Shown here in pieces: positions 17,241 to 26,380 of a stretch of 46,869 nt of DNA. The notes under the pieces are model-generated. The model did no database searches, was not told where the DNA came from, and worked only from the letters and a program-made list of their open reading frames with translations. The translations under genes and the position numbers were made by a program. Source of the stretch: an uncultured Saprospiraceae bacterium. Its GTDB lineage: Bacteria > Bacteroidota > Bacteroidia > Chitinophagales > Saprospiraceae. Each line of letters begins with the position of its first letter. The stretch's first letter is position 1. Where the stretch lies: assembly GCA_937969415.1 (NCBI GenBank), contig CALBWK010000073.1:1-46869 (forward strand). The letters run 5' to 3'.

Positions 17241-19340
17241 ATGAAATCAATCATCATTAGAGCGAGCCTAGCAGCTTTAATCTGCTTAGGCACACAAGGA
17301 ATCTTTGCACAAAACAACCTCAGTATTACAGCAGATGTGACTGATTTGTCCTGCAACAGTTTTAATGGACCCAATGATGGATCCATAGACATCCAAGTTG
17401 AAGGCGGCACACCTCCTTATAATTATACTTGGACTGGACAAGGAGTAAACACAACAGCCCAAGATCAAAACAGTCTGAGCAATGGAACTTACAGCGTAGT
17501 TGTAAGGGATGCAAATGGATTCACTGAGGAAGCCAATTTTACTTTAGAAATGCCTGAGCAGTTGTTTATTTCTGCGACTTTATTAAGCCCAGAATGTAAC
17601 TTCCTAAATGGAGACAGTAATGGGTCTATCGATATTACTGCGTCAGGTGGCACGGCTCCATATTCCCATCTATGGTCAGGACCTGACATCTGTCCAACTT
17701 GTGAGGACCAGACTGGTCTAGGTACCGGAACCTTTTGTATCACTTTAATTGATGCCAATAATTGTGAAGTGACTTCATGCTTTGAATTAACAGAGCCTGA
17801 TGCTTTACAAATTGCCGAAATACTAACACATCCTTCTTGCAATGGAGCCAATGGCCCTCTTGATGGTTCTATTGATATTGTAGTCACTGGAGGAGCAGCA
17901 CCTTATACTTATACGTGGACAGGCAGTGGTATTGATCAAACCACGCAAGATCAATCGGGATTAAGCTCAGGTACTTACTGTGTTACAGTTACGGACGCAA
18001 ACGGTTGCGAAACATCTAAGTGCTACGACTTAACCGAGCCAAAAGTAATTTCGATCTTGGCAGACGTTACTCAACCCAGTTGTGCCTCTAATGGTGATAT
18101 AAATATAAATGTAACTGGAGGTACTCCACCTTTTACCTACATATGGTCGAATGGATTTACAGGAAGTTCTAATACTAATCTTAATCCAGGCACTTACAAC
18201 TTATCTGTTACAGATAGTAATGGGTGTAGCTGGGAAACATTTTATGACCTTATCTTAGAATCTTTTGTTGTAGAACACACACAAATAAATTTAGATTGTG
18301 AAAATCAATTTGTTGATTATGAAATAATAGTAACTGGCGACAATGGGCCATACTTTCTATCCTATACGACTTCTACTGGAGGAACTATCGGCAACTTAGA
18401 TAACAATCTAGGCCAAACAGGTGGGACAGCATTGGCAACAAATATAGAAATCGGTCACAGATACACCATTGCCATTACAGATAATGAAGGTTGTTCGCGA
18501 GACATAACTATAGATGCTATAACTGGTCTTGAAACAAACCTAGAGTCCCCACGACTTTGTCTAGTAACCACTACTACTACAGGAAACATTCAAGTTCTTT
18601 GGGAAGACATAGCAAGTACCGATAGTTCTACAGAATATAATATCTATAGAGAGTCAACTACCTCAGGTAATTTTGAAAAAATTGCTACAATAGAAAATGA
18701 CTTAGACAACAGTTATATAGACTTAGAAGCTGAACATACAACAAGGTCCTATCAATATTATGTAACAGCGAGTGATGATTGCGGAAACGAGTCCAATCCA
18801 AGTGCGATTCACAAAACTATTCACCTTCAGATTGGTCAAGGTGTAGGAGGAACCATCAACCTACAATGGGATGAATATAAAGGCATTGATTATAATAACG
18901 TTATCATTCTGAGGGGTAATACACCAACAGACTTAGTAGAATACGCGTCTCTACCAGCTAACATATTTACTTTTACAGATGACAATCCTCCCAGTGGTGA
19001 CGTCTTCTACCAAGTTGCTACTGGAGTTTCTGTTGATTGTACAATTAACAAGAGTCTCTTTCAACTGAGATCAAACTTAGCAGCGCTTATAGAAACGAAT
19101 ACTGAAGAAATTGAGTGGTCAGAAAACATCTACCCTAATCCCGTTTACGAAACTCTAAACATAGATCTAGAACAACCAGCCCGCTTGACTATAATAAACA
19201 CTAGAGGTCAAGAGATAAGACAATTTTATTTGCAAAAAGGAAACAATCAGTTAAGTACATCAGAGCTAAATTCTGGACTCTATTTCATACATCTACTGCA
19301 AGGCACTGATGTATTCGTTACTAGATTAATCAAAGAATAA
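17241..19340 (+). CDS. SprB-repeat surface protein with T9SS sorting domain
   Basis: The 699-aa product has a signal peptide (1-23, ending GIFAQ) and four SprB-type repeats (about 30-105, 108-185, 190-265 and 270-340). Each carries the GSIDIxxxGGxxPYxYxWTGxG and LSxGTYxVxVxDANG pattern. Next come a less clear beta domain (about 345-410), fibronectin-III-like segments (about 420-610, with TEYNIYRES and YQYYVTASDDCGNES), and a C-terminal domain starting YPNPVYETLNI (about 632) and ending TRLIKE, typical of T9SS cargo. Surface display through T9SS is expected. Gliding adhesin SprB shares the repeats, but this protein is far smaller and a motility role is not shown. A strong terminator follows the stop. 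Confidence 0.9.
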   Translation: MKSIIIRASLAALICLGTQGIFAQNNLSITADVTDLSCNSFNGPNDGSIDIQVEGGTPPYNYTWTGQGVNTTAQDQNSLSNGTYSVVVRDANGFTEEANFTLEMPEQLFISATLLSPECNFLNGDSNGSIDITASGGTAPYSHLWSGPDICPTCEDQTGLGTGTFCITLIDANNCEVTSCFELTEPDALQIAEILTHPSCNGANGPLDGSIDIVVTGGAAPYTYTWTGSGIDQTTQDQSGLSSGTYCVTVTDANGCETSKCYDLTEPKVISILADVTQPSCASNGDININVTGGTPPFTYIWSNGFTGSSNTNLNPGTYNLSVTDSNGCSWETFYDLILESFVVEHTQINLDCENQFVDYEIIVTGDNGPYFLSYTTSTGGTIGNLDNNLGQTGGTALATNIEIGHRYTIAITDNEGCSRDITIDAITGLETNLESPRLCLVTTTTTGNIQVLWEDIASTDSSTEYNIYRESTTSGNFEKIATIENDLDNSYIDLEAEHTTRSYQYYVTASDDCGNESNPSAIHKTIHLQIGQGVGGTINLQWDEYKGIDYNNVIILRGNTPTDLVEYASLPANIFTFTDDNPPSGDVFYQVATGVSVDCTINKSLFQLRSNLAALIETNTEEIEWSENIYPNPVYETLNIDLEQPARLTIINTRGQEIRQFYLQKGNNQLSTSELNSGLYFIHLLQGTDVFVTRLIKE

Positions 19341-19358
19341 ACACCGTAGATTTTTTTT

Positions 19359-19390
19359 AAAAAAGACTAGAATCTCTAGTCGGCTTTTTT
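19359..19390. terminator. bidirectional intrinsic terminator
   Basis: GACTAGA (19365-19371), loop ATC, TCTAGTC (19375-19381), followed by a T-run to 19390 on the plus strand and preceded by A residues that give the minus strand a T-run. It separates the convergent SprB-repeat and GT2 genes. Confidence 0.85.
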
Positions 19391-19391
19391 A

Positions 19392-20192
19392 TTAGATAGT
19401 ACTCTTACTTTTAGAGAGTGCCAAGTTAAGAGCTATAAACTCTTTAACGTCTTGTATCCTTGGCTTAAGTCTATACTCCAAAGCAATTTCCAATAATCTG
19501 ACAGGAAACTTAAGTGAAGCGCTCATTGATATCTTTGATCCCTCTACCTCTGTCCAATTGTTAAGTCCTACTTCAGATATAAGCTCAGCAGCTTGGTGAC
19601 CATAGCGAGATTTTAATCTTAAAAATAACTCTACATCAAACAACCACTTAGACACAAACGGTCTATCAAAAAGATAAGCCGCTGTCGATACATCAAATAC
19701 TTTAGCGCCACATTGTGTATCACAGATCGGCAGCTCTATAAGAGACTTTATTATCCTACCCACTGCATAGCTCGCAAAAGATCTAAATGCAGATCTCTCT
19801 ACTCCATTGCAATCTCCCTTCTTACGAGAGCCAATGACGACCCTCTTGTCTTCATTTGCTTTACCCGCGACAAGTCTCAAATAATCTTCAAAGCCCGTCG
19901 CTAGATCGGCATCGATGAAACCTATGGTTTCCAGACCTTCTCGTTGGGTCATCGTCAATATACCTTGTCTCACCGCCTCCGCTTTACCCTGATTAACAGT
20001 TAGGTCCACTACTGTAACTTGGGTAGTGTTCTGCGAGGCAAATTCACGCAACTGAACTATAGTCTCATCGGAACTCCCATCATTGACAAAGCAAAGGTGG
20101 TAGTTAGTATGGTTCTCTACAAATTTCTGGAATTCATCAAATTTCAATCTATTGGCTTCATTATAACAAGGGATAACTATTGCATTTTTCAT
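19392..20192 (-). CDS. GT2 glycosyltransferase, dolichyl-phosphate glucosyltransferase (ALG5)-like
   Basis: The 266-aa product is a GT-A fold family 2 transferase: VIPCYNEANRL near the N-terminus, FVNDGSSDET (about 35-44), NQGKAEAVRQG (about 68-78), the metal-binding DAD in GFIDADLAT (about 92-100), GSRKKGD, and DTQCGAKVFD (about 158-167), the last typical of ALG5/DPM-like enzymes that load a sugar onto a polyprenyl phosphate. It should work at the inner face of the cytoplasmic membrane and supply lipid-linked sugar to a GT-C enzyme. The GT-C-like gene starting 187 bases away on the other strand is the obvious candidate partner (inference). It has no C-terminal membrane segments. Confidence 0.85.
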   Translation of the reverse strand: MKNAIVIPCYNEANRLKFDEFQKFVENHTNYHLCFVNDGSSDETIVQLREFASQNTTQVTVVDLTVNQGKAEAVRQGILTMTQREGLETIGFIDADLATGFEDYLRLVAGKANEDKRVVIGSRKKGDCNGVERSAFRSFASYAVGRIIKSLIELPICDTQCGAKVFDVSTAAYLFDRPFVSKWLFDVELFLRLKSRYGHQAAELISEVGLNNWTEVEGSKISMSASLKFPVRLLEIALEYRLKPRIQDVKEFIALNLALSKSKSTI

Positions 20193-20379
20193 TCTCTTAG
20201 GTTTTGCTGTTGACTTTAATTACGAGCCAAAGATGTGCCCATCAAGCAGCTGAAAGTCAGCATATTCGGACGAGGGACTGTATGATTAGATTTTCTGTGC
20301 CTGTGGTAAGATTTTTGGGTTGGGAGTCGCCGAGGATATGGCTAACTTGAGCTCTGAATAGAATGGTGATTAAAGTATC

Positions 20380-23373
20380 TTGAAGAAAGCGAGACAGTAC
20401 TACTTATTGGCCTTATTTCTTGCCCTGCTCATCCACGGCACGCTACTCTCGTTTACTTTGGGTAATACTTACGATGCTTATGTCCATATGTTTATGGGCA
20501 GCCACTATGCAGAAAATTGGTTTGAGACTTGGAATTACAAGTGGTACACTGGCTTTACGATGACAAGCTATCCGCCACTTGTTCACCAAATTATAGCCCT
20601 CTTATCTAAGTTCGTATCACTCAAATTGGCTTTTCTTGTGTGGGCATTGGTTGCTGTTGCCTTATTCATACGTGGGATATATCACTTTTCGAGAATATGG
20701 GTAACTGACCTAGTCGCAGGATATGCCTGTCTTATCGCCGCTTTCTCTTCTTCCTATATAGAAGCCTTACATATTTTCGGGCAATTACCTAGTATAACTG
20801 GAGTGGCTCTACTACTGAACGCTTGTCCAGAATTATATAAGTGGATAAGATATGGAAGAGGCTCCTACTTTATTACAGGAGTCCTACTCTTGAGTTGTAT
20901 GACCGTGGCGCATCACGTTACAACGATATTTGGTATGGTCTTTTTTATTGCTCCCGTTCTAGGTGTTGCCCTTCTAGATATCGCCTCAGACAAAGTTGGC
21001 ATAGAAAAAGTTAAAATTACACACTTCTTAATTGAAGTTAAAAATCATCTAACTCACGCCATATTCTTTGCCATTACTGGACTATGTGTTATTATCATTC
21101 CCATTTTTCCTTATTGGTACTGGAGCAAAACTGACCCTATAACACAAGTCAGCATACCGCATGGCTCAAGGGCTTCTTTTCTCCTAGAACAAGATCTAGG
21201 TCTGGTCTTTTTTCTCATACCTTGGGGTATTTTCTTATTCTTTTTGCCGGGCATCTTCTACAAACTTTTTCACAAAAGAAATCTACTTCTGGGATTATCC
21301 TTTGCCTTGCTCTTTCTCCTTGGCACCGGTGGCACTACGCCGCTTCCAAAAATGCTGCTTGGAGAAACGGCCTTTAATATCTTGACGCTTGACAGATTTA
21401 CGTTTTGGGCAAGCATCATTGCTATCCCCTTTATGGCGCAATTGATTCATAGTCTGATAGAGAAAGATTTGGGCGCAACTATAAAGAATTTTGCAGGCAA
21501 CTTCGTTCATAAGTCTATCGTCTTCATCTATATCATCAGTACGCTTTTTGTCTCAGGACTTATAATCAATTTTTCTAATTACAAATCATTACAGCCGGAT
21601 CCTATCGAGGTGCAACCTATCGTAGATTTCCTTGAGCGAGATGGTCACGATAGATGGAGATATATGACCTTAGGCTTTGGTGATCAGATGGCCTGGCTAT
21701 CAGCCAACAGCTCTGCCTTATCTGTAGACGGCAACTATCATTCTGCACGCAGGTTGCCTGAGTTGACAACACGTGCTGTAGAGCGCATAGAAAATTCTAA
21801 ATATTTGGGAGAAGAAGGCTTGGGAGCCCTGAGAGATTTCTTAGCAACACCAGAAAAGTATCATCTGAAATACCTCTTTTCTAACGACAAATTTTACGAG
21901 CCACTACTTTATTTCTATGGATGGGAAAGACTTAAGCCACTAGAGAACAACATTGATTTGTGGGAAAGAAAAGATGTCCCTCCCCTTCCAACAATATTAC
22001 CCAAAAAGTCCATTCCCTTATACCAAAGACTAATGTGGGGTCTCTTGCCACTGACTTGTCTCATCGTAACAATAAGTATTCATCTCTTGATATGGTTTGT
22101 CCGCAAAGAAGATAGAATAGAAATGTTGAGAACAAGCACCACCTATAATTCTAATGCTAAGTGGTATATTCTTTATGGATTGTGGGCTGTTCTCATATTA
22201 CTCTGTTTACTATGGACAAGCAAAAAATGGCTAGAGCATCAAAATACACAAACCTCACCCGAAGAAACAATACTCAATTATTATCACGATCTGGACTTTA
22301 AGAGATTCAATAAGGCATATACCTATCTCAGTCAAGAAAATGGATTCTCACTCGAACAATACCTATTAGAACTATCGTTAGAAGACGGAATATTGGCATC
22401 ATATGCTAAACTCGATACTATTACTATTGACACCATAGAATCGATTACTGAGAATAAAAAGAACTATCATCTTAGTCTAGAGTGGTTTACATCAACACAC
22501 AAGTACACAACACTACAACAGCTCACTCTACACAAACAAGATGACAAGTGGTACATAGAAAAAATGCCAATGCAGCGGGCGACACCTCCTGATCAATTAA
22601 TCAATGTCCCTAGTATCAACTTCCTTAAACAAGGTAGACGTAAAGCAGAAATACAAAATACGGACAGGCTAGATGTACTAGACAGGCCCTCAATTTCAAT
22701 TCCACAGAGCAATCTAGTCAAGAAAAACGGACATTACTATATCGTCGGAGAAATTCTTAACACAGATAATGTTCCAGCGTTTGTGATCATAGAAGGCGTC
22801 TTGTACGACAATGAAGGGAAAGAAATATATAGAACTAATGCAGATGAATTTCTGATACATAATTTATTTCCTAAAGAATCGTCACCCTTTAGAATTAACT
22901 TTGACAACTGGCAAGGTATAAGTGATCAACAAAAACTAGGTGTATCTAATTTCGTCATCTTTGCAAGAAGTATGGTGACAGATGAAGCGTGTTATAAATT
23001 TACTGGTGTCAGATCTATGGAGTTGGATACCAATAAACTGAAAATTACAGTGGACAACTACGGGAACAAAGAAGTAAGCATACCTCAATTACTCATTACC
23101 TATCAAGAAAGCCAAACGATGATGTGGGTAGATAGATTTTATATGGACTCTGGAATCAGGCCGCAAAGACAAAAAGAAATTGATATAGCACTAACAAATA
23201 CAGAACGTATTCTGCTCAAGAAAAGAGGGAACTCTGAAAACATACTGATTAATGGCAGTAAAACCTCTACAAGCGTAACAAACAAATTCTCAAATCGAAA
23301 AAGTAAAGGGAATACTCTCTACTATGACAATTGTGAAATAAGAATATTTACAAATGGACTTGTAAGTCAATGA
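20380..23373 (+). CDS. large GT-C-like membrane protein (PTPS-related membrane family) with soluble C-terminal domains
   Basis: The 997-aa product starts at TTG (20380); an in-frame TAA lies three codons upstream and no ATG precedes the first membrane helix. Residues 1-400 hold about ten membrane segments. The first large loop has TYDAYVHMFMGSHYAENW and SYPPLVHQ, the pattern of the 6-pyruvoyl-tetrahydropterin-synthase-related membrane family, which resembles GT-C glycosyltransferases; D32 would be the loop acidic residue. Two more membrane segments lie at about 550-570 and 598-615. The C-terminus has an NTF2-like region (about 628-730) and a beta-sandwich like FxLYD domains (about 770-860). 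It overlaps the next gene by ATGA. Transfer of a polyprenyl-linked sugar is inference. Confidence 0.75.
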   Translation: MKKARQYYLLALFLALLIHGTLLSFTLGNTYDAYVHMFMGSHYAENWFETWNYKWYTGFTMTSYPPLVHQIIALLSKFVSLKLAFLVWALVAVALFIRGIYHFSRIWVTDLVAGYACLIAAFSSSYIEALHIFGQLPSITGVALLLNACPELYKWIRYGRGSYFITGVLLLSCMTVAHHVTTIFGMVFFIAPVLGVALLDIASDKVGIEKVKITHFLIEVKNHLTHAIFFAITGLCVIIIPIFPYWYWSKTDPITQVSIPHGSRASFLLEQDLGLVFFLIPWGIFLFFLPGIFYKLFHKRNLLLGLSFALLFLLGTGGTTPLPKMLLGETAFNILTLDRFTFWASIIAIPFMAQLIHSLIEKDLGATIKNFAGNFVHKSIVFIYIISTLFVSGLIINFSNYKSLQPDPIEVQPIVDFLERDGHDRWRYMTLGFGDQMAWLSANSSALSVDGNYHSARRLPELTTRAVERIENSKYLGEEGLGALRDFLATPEKYHLKYLFSNDKFYEPLLYFYGWERLKPLENNIDLWERKDVPPLPTILPKKSIPLYQRLMWGLLPLTCLIVTISIHLLIWFVRKEDRIEMLRTSTTYNSNAKWYILYGLWAVLILLCLLWTSKKWLEHQNTQTSPEETILNYYHDLDFKRFNKAYTYLSQENGFSLEQYLLELSLEDGILASYAKLDTITIDTIESITENKKNYHLSLEWFTSTHKYTTLQQLTLHKQDDKWYIEKMPMQRATPPDQLINVPSINFLKQGRRKAEIQNTDRLDVLDRPSISIPQSNLVKKNGHYYIVGEILNTDNVPAFVIIEGVLYDNEGKEIYRTNADEFLIHNLFPKESSPFRINFDNWQGISDQQKLGVSNFVIFARSMVTDEACYKFTGVRSMELDTNKLKITVDNYGNKEVSIPQLLITYQESQTMMWVDRFYMDSGIRPQRQKEIDIALTNTERILLKKRGNSENILINGSKTSTSVTNKFSNRKSKGNTLYYDNCEIRIFTNGLVSQ

Positions 23374-24557
23374 TCAAGCCTATACTACATATCGCTATTG
23401 TTCTATTCTTGTGTCTATTGGGTTGCACAGAGTATGTTCCACATCCCATTGCTGTACAGCTCAATGGCGTGATAAAACTCTCAGTTCCTGAAGGTTATAT
23501 TGTGGGCAAAGAAATTATTTGTTCTATCACTACTCCAGATAGTCTCACACAAGAGGCCGTACTTCTCTTGGACAATGGCATCACTATAAAGACCTTAGGC
23601 ATTACAACAAATAACAACTTGACGCTAAAGACTAACTGGTTACAACAAGCGGGGCGATATAAGCTCACAGTTATACAACAAAATAAAATACTAGCAACAA
23701 AATCATTTATACTTGAAGCAAGTCAACTTATAGAACCTTTAGAAATTTACACTGGCCCTACCACTATTCTTGTCAACGGCCAAGAAGAAAGTATGCTCAC
23801 TTATATACCTGCGGACAAATATGATAATGGCATCTCAACCCCCATTGCTATCAACTACAACACCTCAGTTAGTTTTTTGACTTCACCGACAGATAGTATT
23901 CACAACTTAATAAGCTATAAAAAATTAAGTGCCGATATCAAAGCGGAAAAAATAATATTAGGTGTCTCCACTAACGCCTTGTCCTCTACTGAACAGGTCG
24001 TAGAAAAAATTGCAGATTGGCCAGACAATATTGAAATAGAAACTGTACAGCACCATCCTTATGCCGATAATAGACAATATACAAGACTAAAAACTAAGCC
24101 AATGTATGATAGCTATGGCAATCAAATTGCTGATGGCACTATACTCTTATTCTCTCAAAGCTTAGACGAAAAACTCAACGCAACCTATAAGGCAATAGTC
24201 ATAGATGGTGTTGCCAATGCTTACTTAAGGAATCCTGATAAAGCTGGAACATACTCCTATCAAGCTACGGTTGGGCAAGCAGAAAGCAATAAAATCCTAT
24301 TGACTTATAACCAACTTGTAGATAACATTCCCTATCAGTATAGTGCATTGACAAGCGAATTAATTGTGGGACCAATCATATCCAAACTAGGACAACTAGT
24401 CCCAGATGGAACTGAAGTCAATCTCAAGACAGCAAGTCAAGAGTTTAGTAGTGAAACAGTAGATGGAAAAGCACTCTTGGATCTTCAAACATTATCTAAG
24501 GCAACAGATTCTGCAATATTGACTGTCGGTGGTCTACAAATATCAATAGACCTATGA
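23370..24557 (+). CDS. lipoprotein with Ig-like repeats, function unknown
   Basis: The 395-aa product has a lipoprotein signal with lipobox LLGC (C19). The mature part is beta-rich. The segment near residues 250-310 (ADGTILLFSQ ... AYLRNPDKAGTYSYQATVG) resembles a bacterial Ig-like domain, and a similar pattern appears near 55-110. The ATG overlaps the stop of the GT-C-like gene (ATGA), and the next gene overlaps in the same way, so the three are almost certainly translated as a unit. It may be a periplasmic or surface-anchored partner of the membrane protein; I cannot name a family. Confidence 0.7.
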   Translation: MIKPILHIAIVLFLCLLGCTEYVPHPIAVQLNGVIKLSVPEGYIVGKEIICSITTPDSLTQEAVLLLDNGITIKTLGITTNNNLTLKTNWLQQAGRYKLTVIQQNKILATKSFILEASQLIEPLEIYTGPTTILVNGQEESMLTYIPADKYDNGISTPIAINYNTSVSFLTSPTDSIHNLISYKKLSADIKAEKIILGVSTNALSSTEQVVEKIADWPDNIEIETVQHHPYADNRQYTRLKTKPMYDSYGNQIADGTILLFSQSLDEKLNATYKAIVIDGVANAYLRNPDKAGTYSYQATVGQAESNKILLTYNQLVDNIPYQYSALTSELIVGPIISKLGQLVPDGTEVNLKTASQEFSSETVDGKALLDLQTLSKATDSAILTVGGLQISIDL

Positions 24558-25132
24558 CCACAATACAATCATCATCTAAGACACGATGGCCATACGCCTT
24601 AATACTACTGCTCATTCTGTGCTTGAGTGTTGCCTTATTGTCCAAAGTCTTAAGTTACTTTAAGACTGGCGCCAACGAAAACAATATCTACGAACTCGGA
24701 CACCATCTTTTAAGTGCACATCAACCTGACATTCATTGGCTCAATGATGATCCTAATATCGGTGGTGAAATCAATGAATATATCAGAGATGAAATAACAC
24801 AATCCTACTCTGATGCTTGGGGCATACTCAATTTAAGTATGGCAGAAGCGAAAGATCTAGGTCTCAAAGAAAACTTTACAGAACTTAAAACTAAAAATCT
24901 TACTCAGAACATAATCAGTTCTGCACCCATTATCAGAGATGATCTTAGCCATAAACTGCAACTTCATTTCATTTCACTAGATCGACAAGTAGTCAGTTTT
25001 ACGGATGTAGAATCTGTATCTTCGATTAGTTTTCCAACCTCTAATTTATCTTATAGAGACACATCAGCTTATGCAGTAGTGATGACACTGAGTGATGGCA
25101 AATGGCAAATCAACAAGTTACTCCGGAAGTAA
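24554..25132 (+). CDS. single-pass membrane protein, last gene of the GT-C operon
   Basis: The 192-aa product has one membrane segment (about 13-36, LILLLILCLSVALLSKVLSYF core) and a soluble domain of about 150 residues rich in short polar helices and strands. The C-terminus (SDGKWQINKLLRK) is like the end of many NTF2-like or DUF4878-type domains, as is a segment in the GT-C-like protein two genes upstream; this similarity is weak. It overlaps the preceding lipoprotein gene by 4 bases (ATGA). The convergent GT4 gene ends 12 bases after its stop. No family recognised. Confidence 0.65.
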   Translation: MTTIQSSSKTRWPYALILLLILCLSVALLSKVLSYFKTGANENNIYELGHHLLSAHQPDIHWLNDDPNIGGEINEYIRDEITQSYSDAWGILNLSMAEAKDLGLKENFTELKTKNLTQNIISSAPIIRDDLSHKLQLHFISLDRQVVSFTDVESVSSISFPTSNLSYRDTSAYAVVMTLSDGKWQINKLLRK

Positions 25133-25144
25133 GTCATATCATAT

Positions 25145-26368
25145 CTAGTTAACTACATTGGCTAAGGCCGGTATCTTGTGCATAACCCCTTCGCCTTTTA
25201 GCTTTTTGGACATACGTTGAAAATGCAATAGATACCAATCTGCAATATCGCACATAGGTAACGAAACAGCAGCAGCATAATTTTTCATACCCATATCCCG
25301 TCGATACGATGCATCCTCGATAAGATTCTGAATAGCTATAGCTAGGTCATCGACATTTCCAGGTTCAAAATATTCTCCTACGTAACCTTCCTCTTCGATC
25401 AGCTCTTTCAGATCACCTATGTTAGGTAAAACAACAGCTCGACCATAACTACCAGCTTGATGAAGTACGCCTGAGCTGCCTGTTGTACTTGTATACGGAA
25501 AGACTACTACTGAGCTATCTCTAAACAACCCTGCTACATCCTCTTCCTCCACATAACCAGTATAGGTAATATCTTTTACCTCTGCATACTTATGCTGTAC
25601 ATTTTTAAGATACCCTTTTACGTTAGGATTATCAGTACCTGCAATGACAAGTTCAATTTTTTGACCTGTACGTTGACGTACAACTACTATTGCCTCAATA
25701 AGATCTTCTACCTTTTTATAAGTACCAAATTTCCCAAAAGTCATCACCTTGAGACTGCTCTCTTTTTCAGGAACAAGGTCCGGCACCTCAAAAGCACCAT
25801 GAGGGATAAGTGCAATATTAGATGCCTTATATTTTTTCCTTAGGATATGCACATATTTAGGCATCGTCACTGCAAGGACATTGGACAATAATAACAACTT
25901 CGTCAAGAAGGTGCCTATAAGATCATAGATCCGCATAACCAACTTATTAGTTGTAATACCAGCCGAAGCATAATCAACAGTCTCCGTAATATTATGCAAT
26001 AGCGTAATGGCTGGAACACCAGCCAATCGACTAAACAAAGGACCTAGCAGTCCTAAAGCTCCTGCAACTTTATTATCGCCAAATGAAAGAAACTGAATAT
26101 TAAACAAAGCAACATCAACTTTATATTGCTTAATAGCTCTTACTACTTTAATAAAATTAAACACATCATTAAAGGTCCAACAAGGCACTATAGTTACCTT
26201 ACAACCATTTACTTTTTGATCAGCAGGATATTGGGCATCAATCTTATCTGTAAAGATGACGATCTCTTCAATATCAGATTTAAGCTTAAGATTTTGTACC
26301 AGATGATAAGCATATTCATTTAAGGTTCCTTTAGAGGGAGGATATGGGGAGACAATTCCGATTTTCAT
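25145..26368 (-). CDS. GT4 (group 1) glycosyltransferase
   Basis: The 407-aa product has a GT-B fold: an N-terminal Rossmann half beginning MKIGIVSPYPPSKGTLNEYAYHL and a C-terminal half with VMTFGKFGTYKKVEDLIEA, ELVIAGTD, DITYTGYVEEEDVAGLF, and a nucleotide-sugar region with VVFPYTSTTGSSGVLHQAGS and PNIGDLKELIEEEG. The last motif replaces the common E-x7-E by a related arrangement. It should transfer a sugar from a nucleotide sugar to a growing lipid-linked glycan in the cytoplasm. It is the last gene of the minus-strand cluster, 12 bases after the flippase, which supports a joint role in polysaccharide assembly. Confidence 0.85.
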   Translation of the reverse strand: MKIGIVSPYPPSKGTLNEYAYHLVQNLKLKSDIEEIVIFTDKIDAQYPADQKVNGCKVTIVPCWTFNDVFNFIKVVRAIKQYKVDVALFNIQFLSFGDNKVAGALGLLGPLFSRLAGVPAITLLHNITETVDYASAGITTNKLVMRIYDLIGTFLTKLLLLSNVLAVTMPKYVHILRKKYKASNIALIPHGAFEVPDLVPEKESSLKVMTFGKFGTYKKVEDLIEAIVVVRQRTGQKIELVIAGTDNPNVKGYLKNVQHKYAEVKDITYTGYVEEEDVAGLFRDSSVVVFPYTSTTGSSGVLHQAGSYGRAVVLPNIGDLKELIEEEGYVGEYFEPGNVDDLAIAIQNLIEDASYRRDMGMKNYAAAVSLPMCDIADWYLLHFQRMSKKLKGEGVMHKIPALANVVN

Positions 26369-26380
26369 AATTTTTATTTT

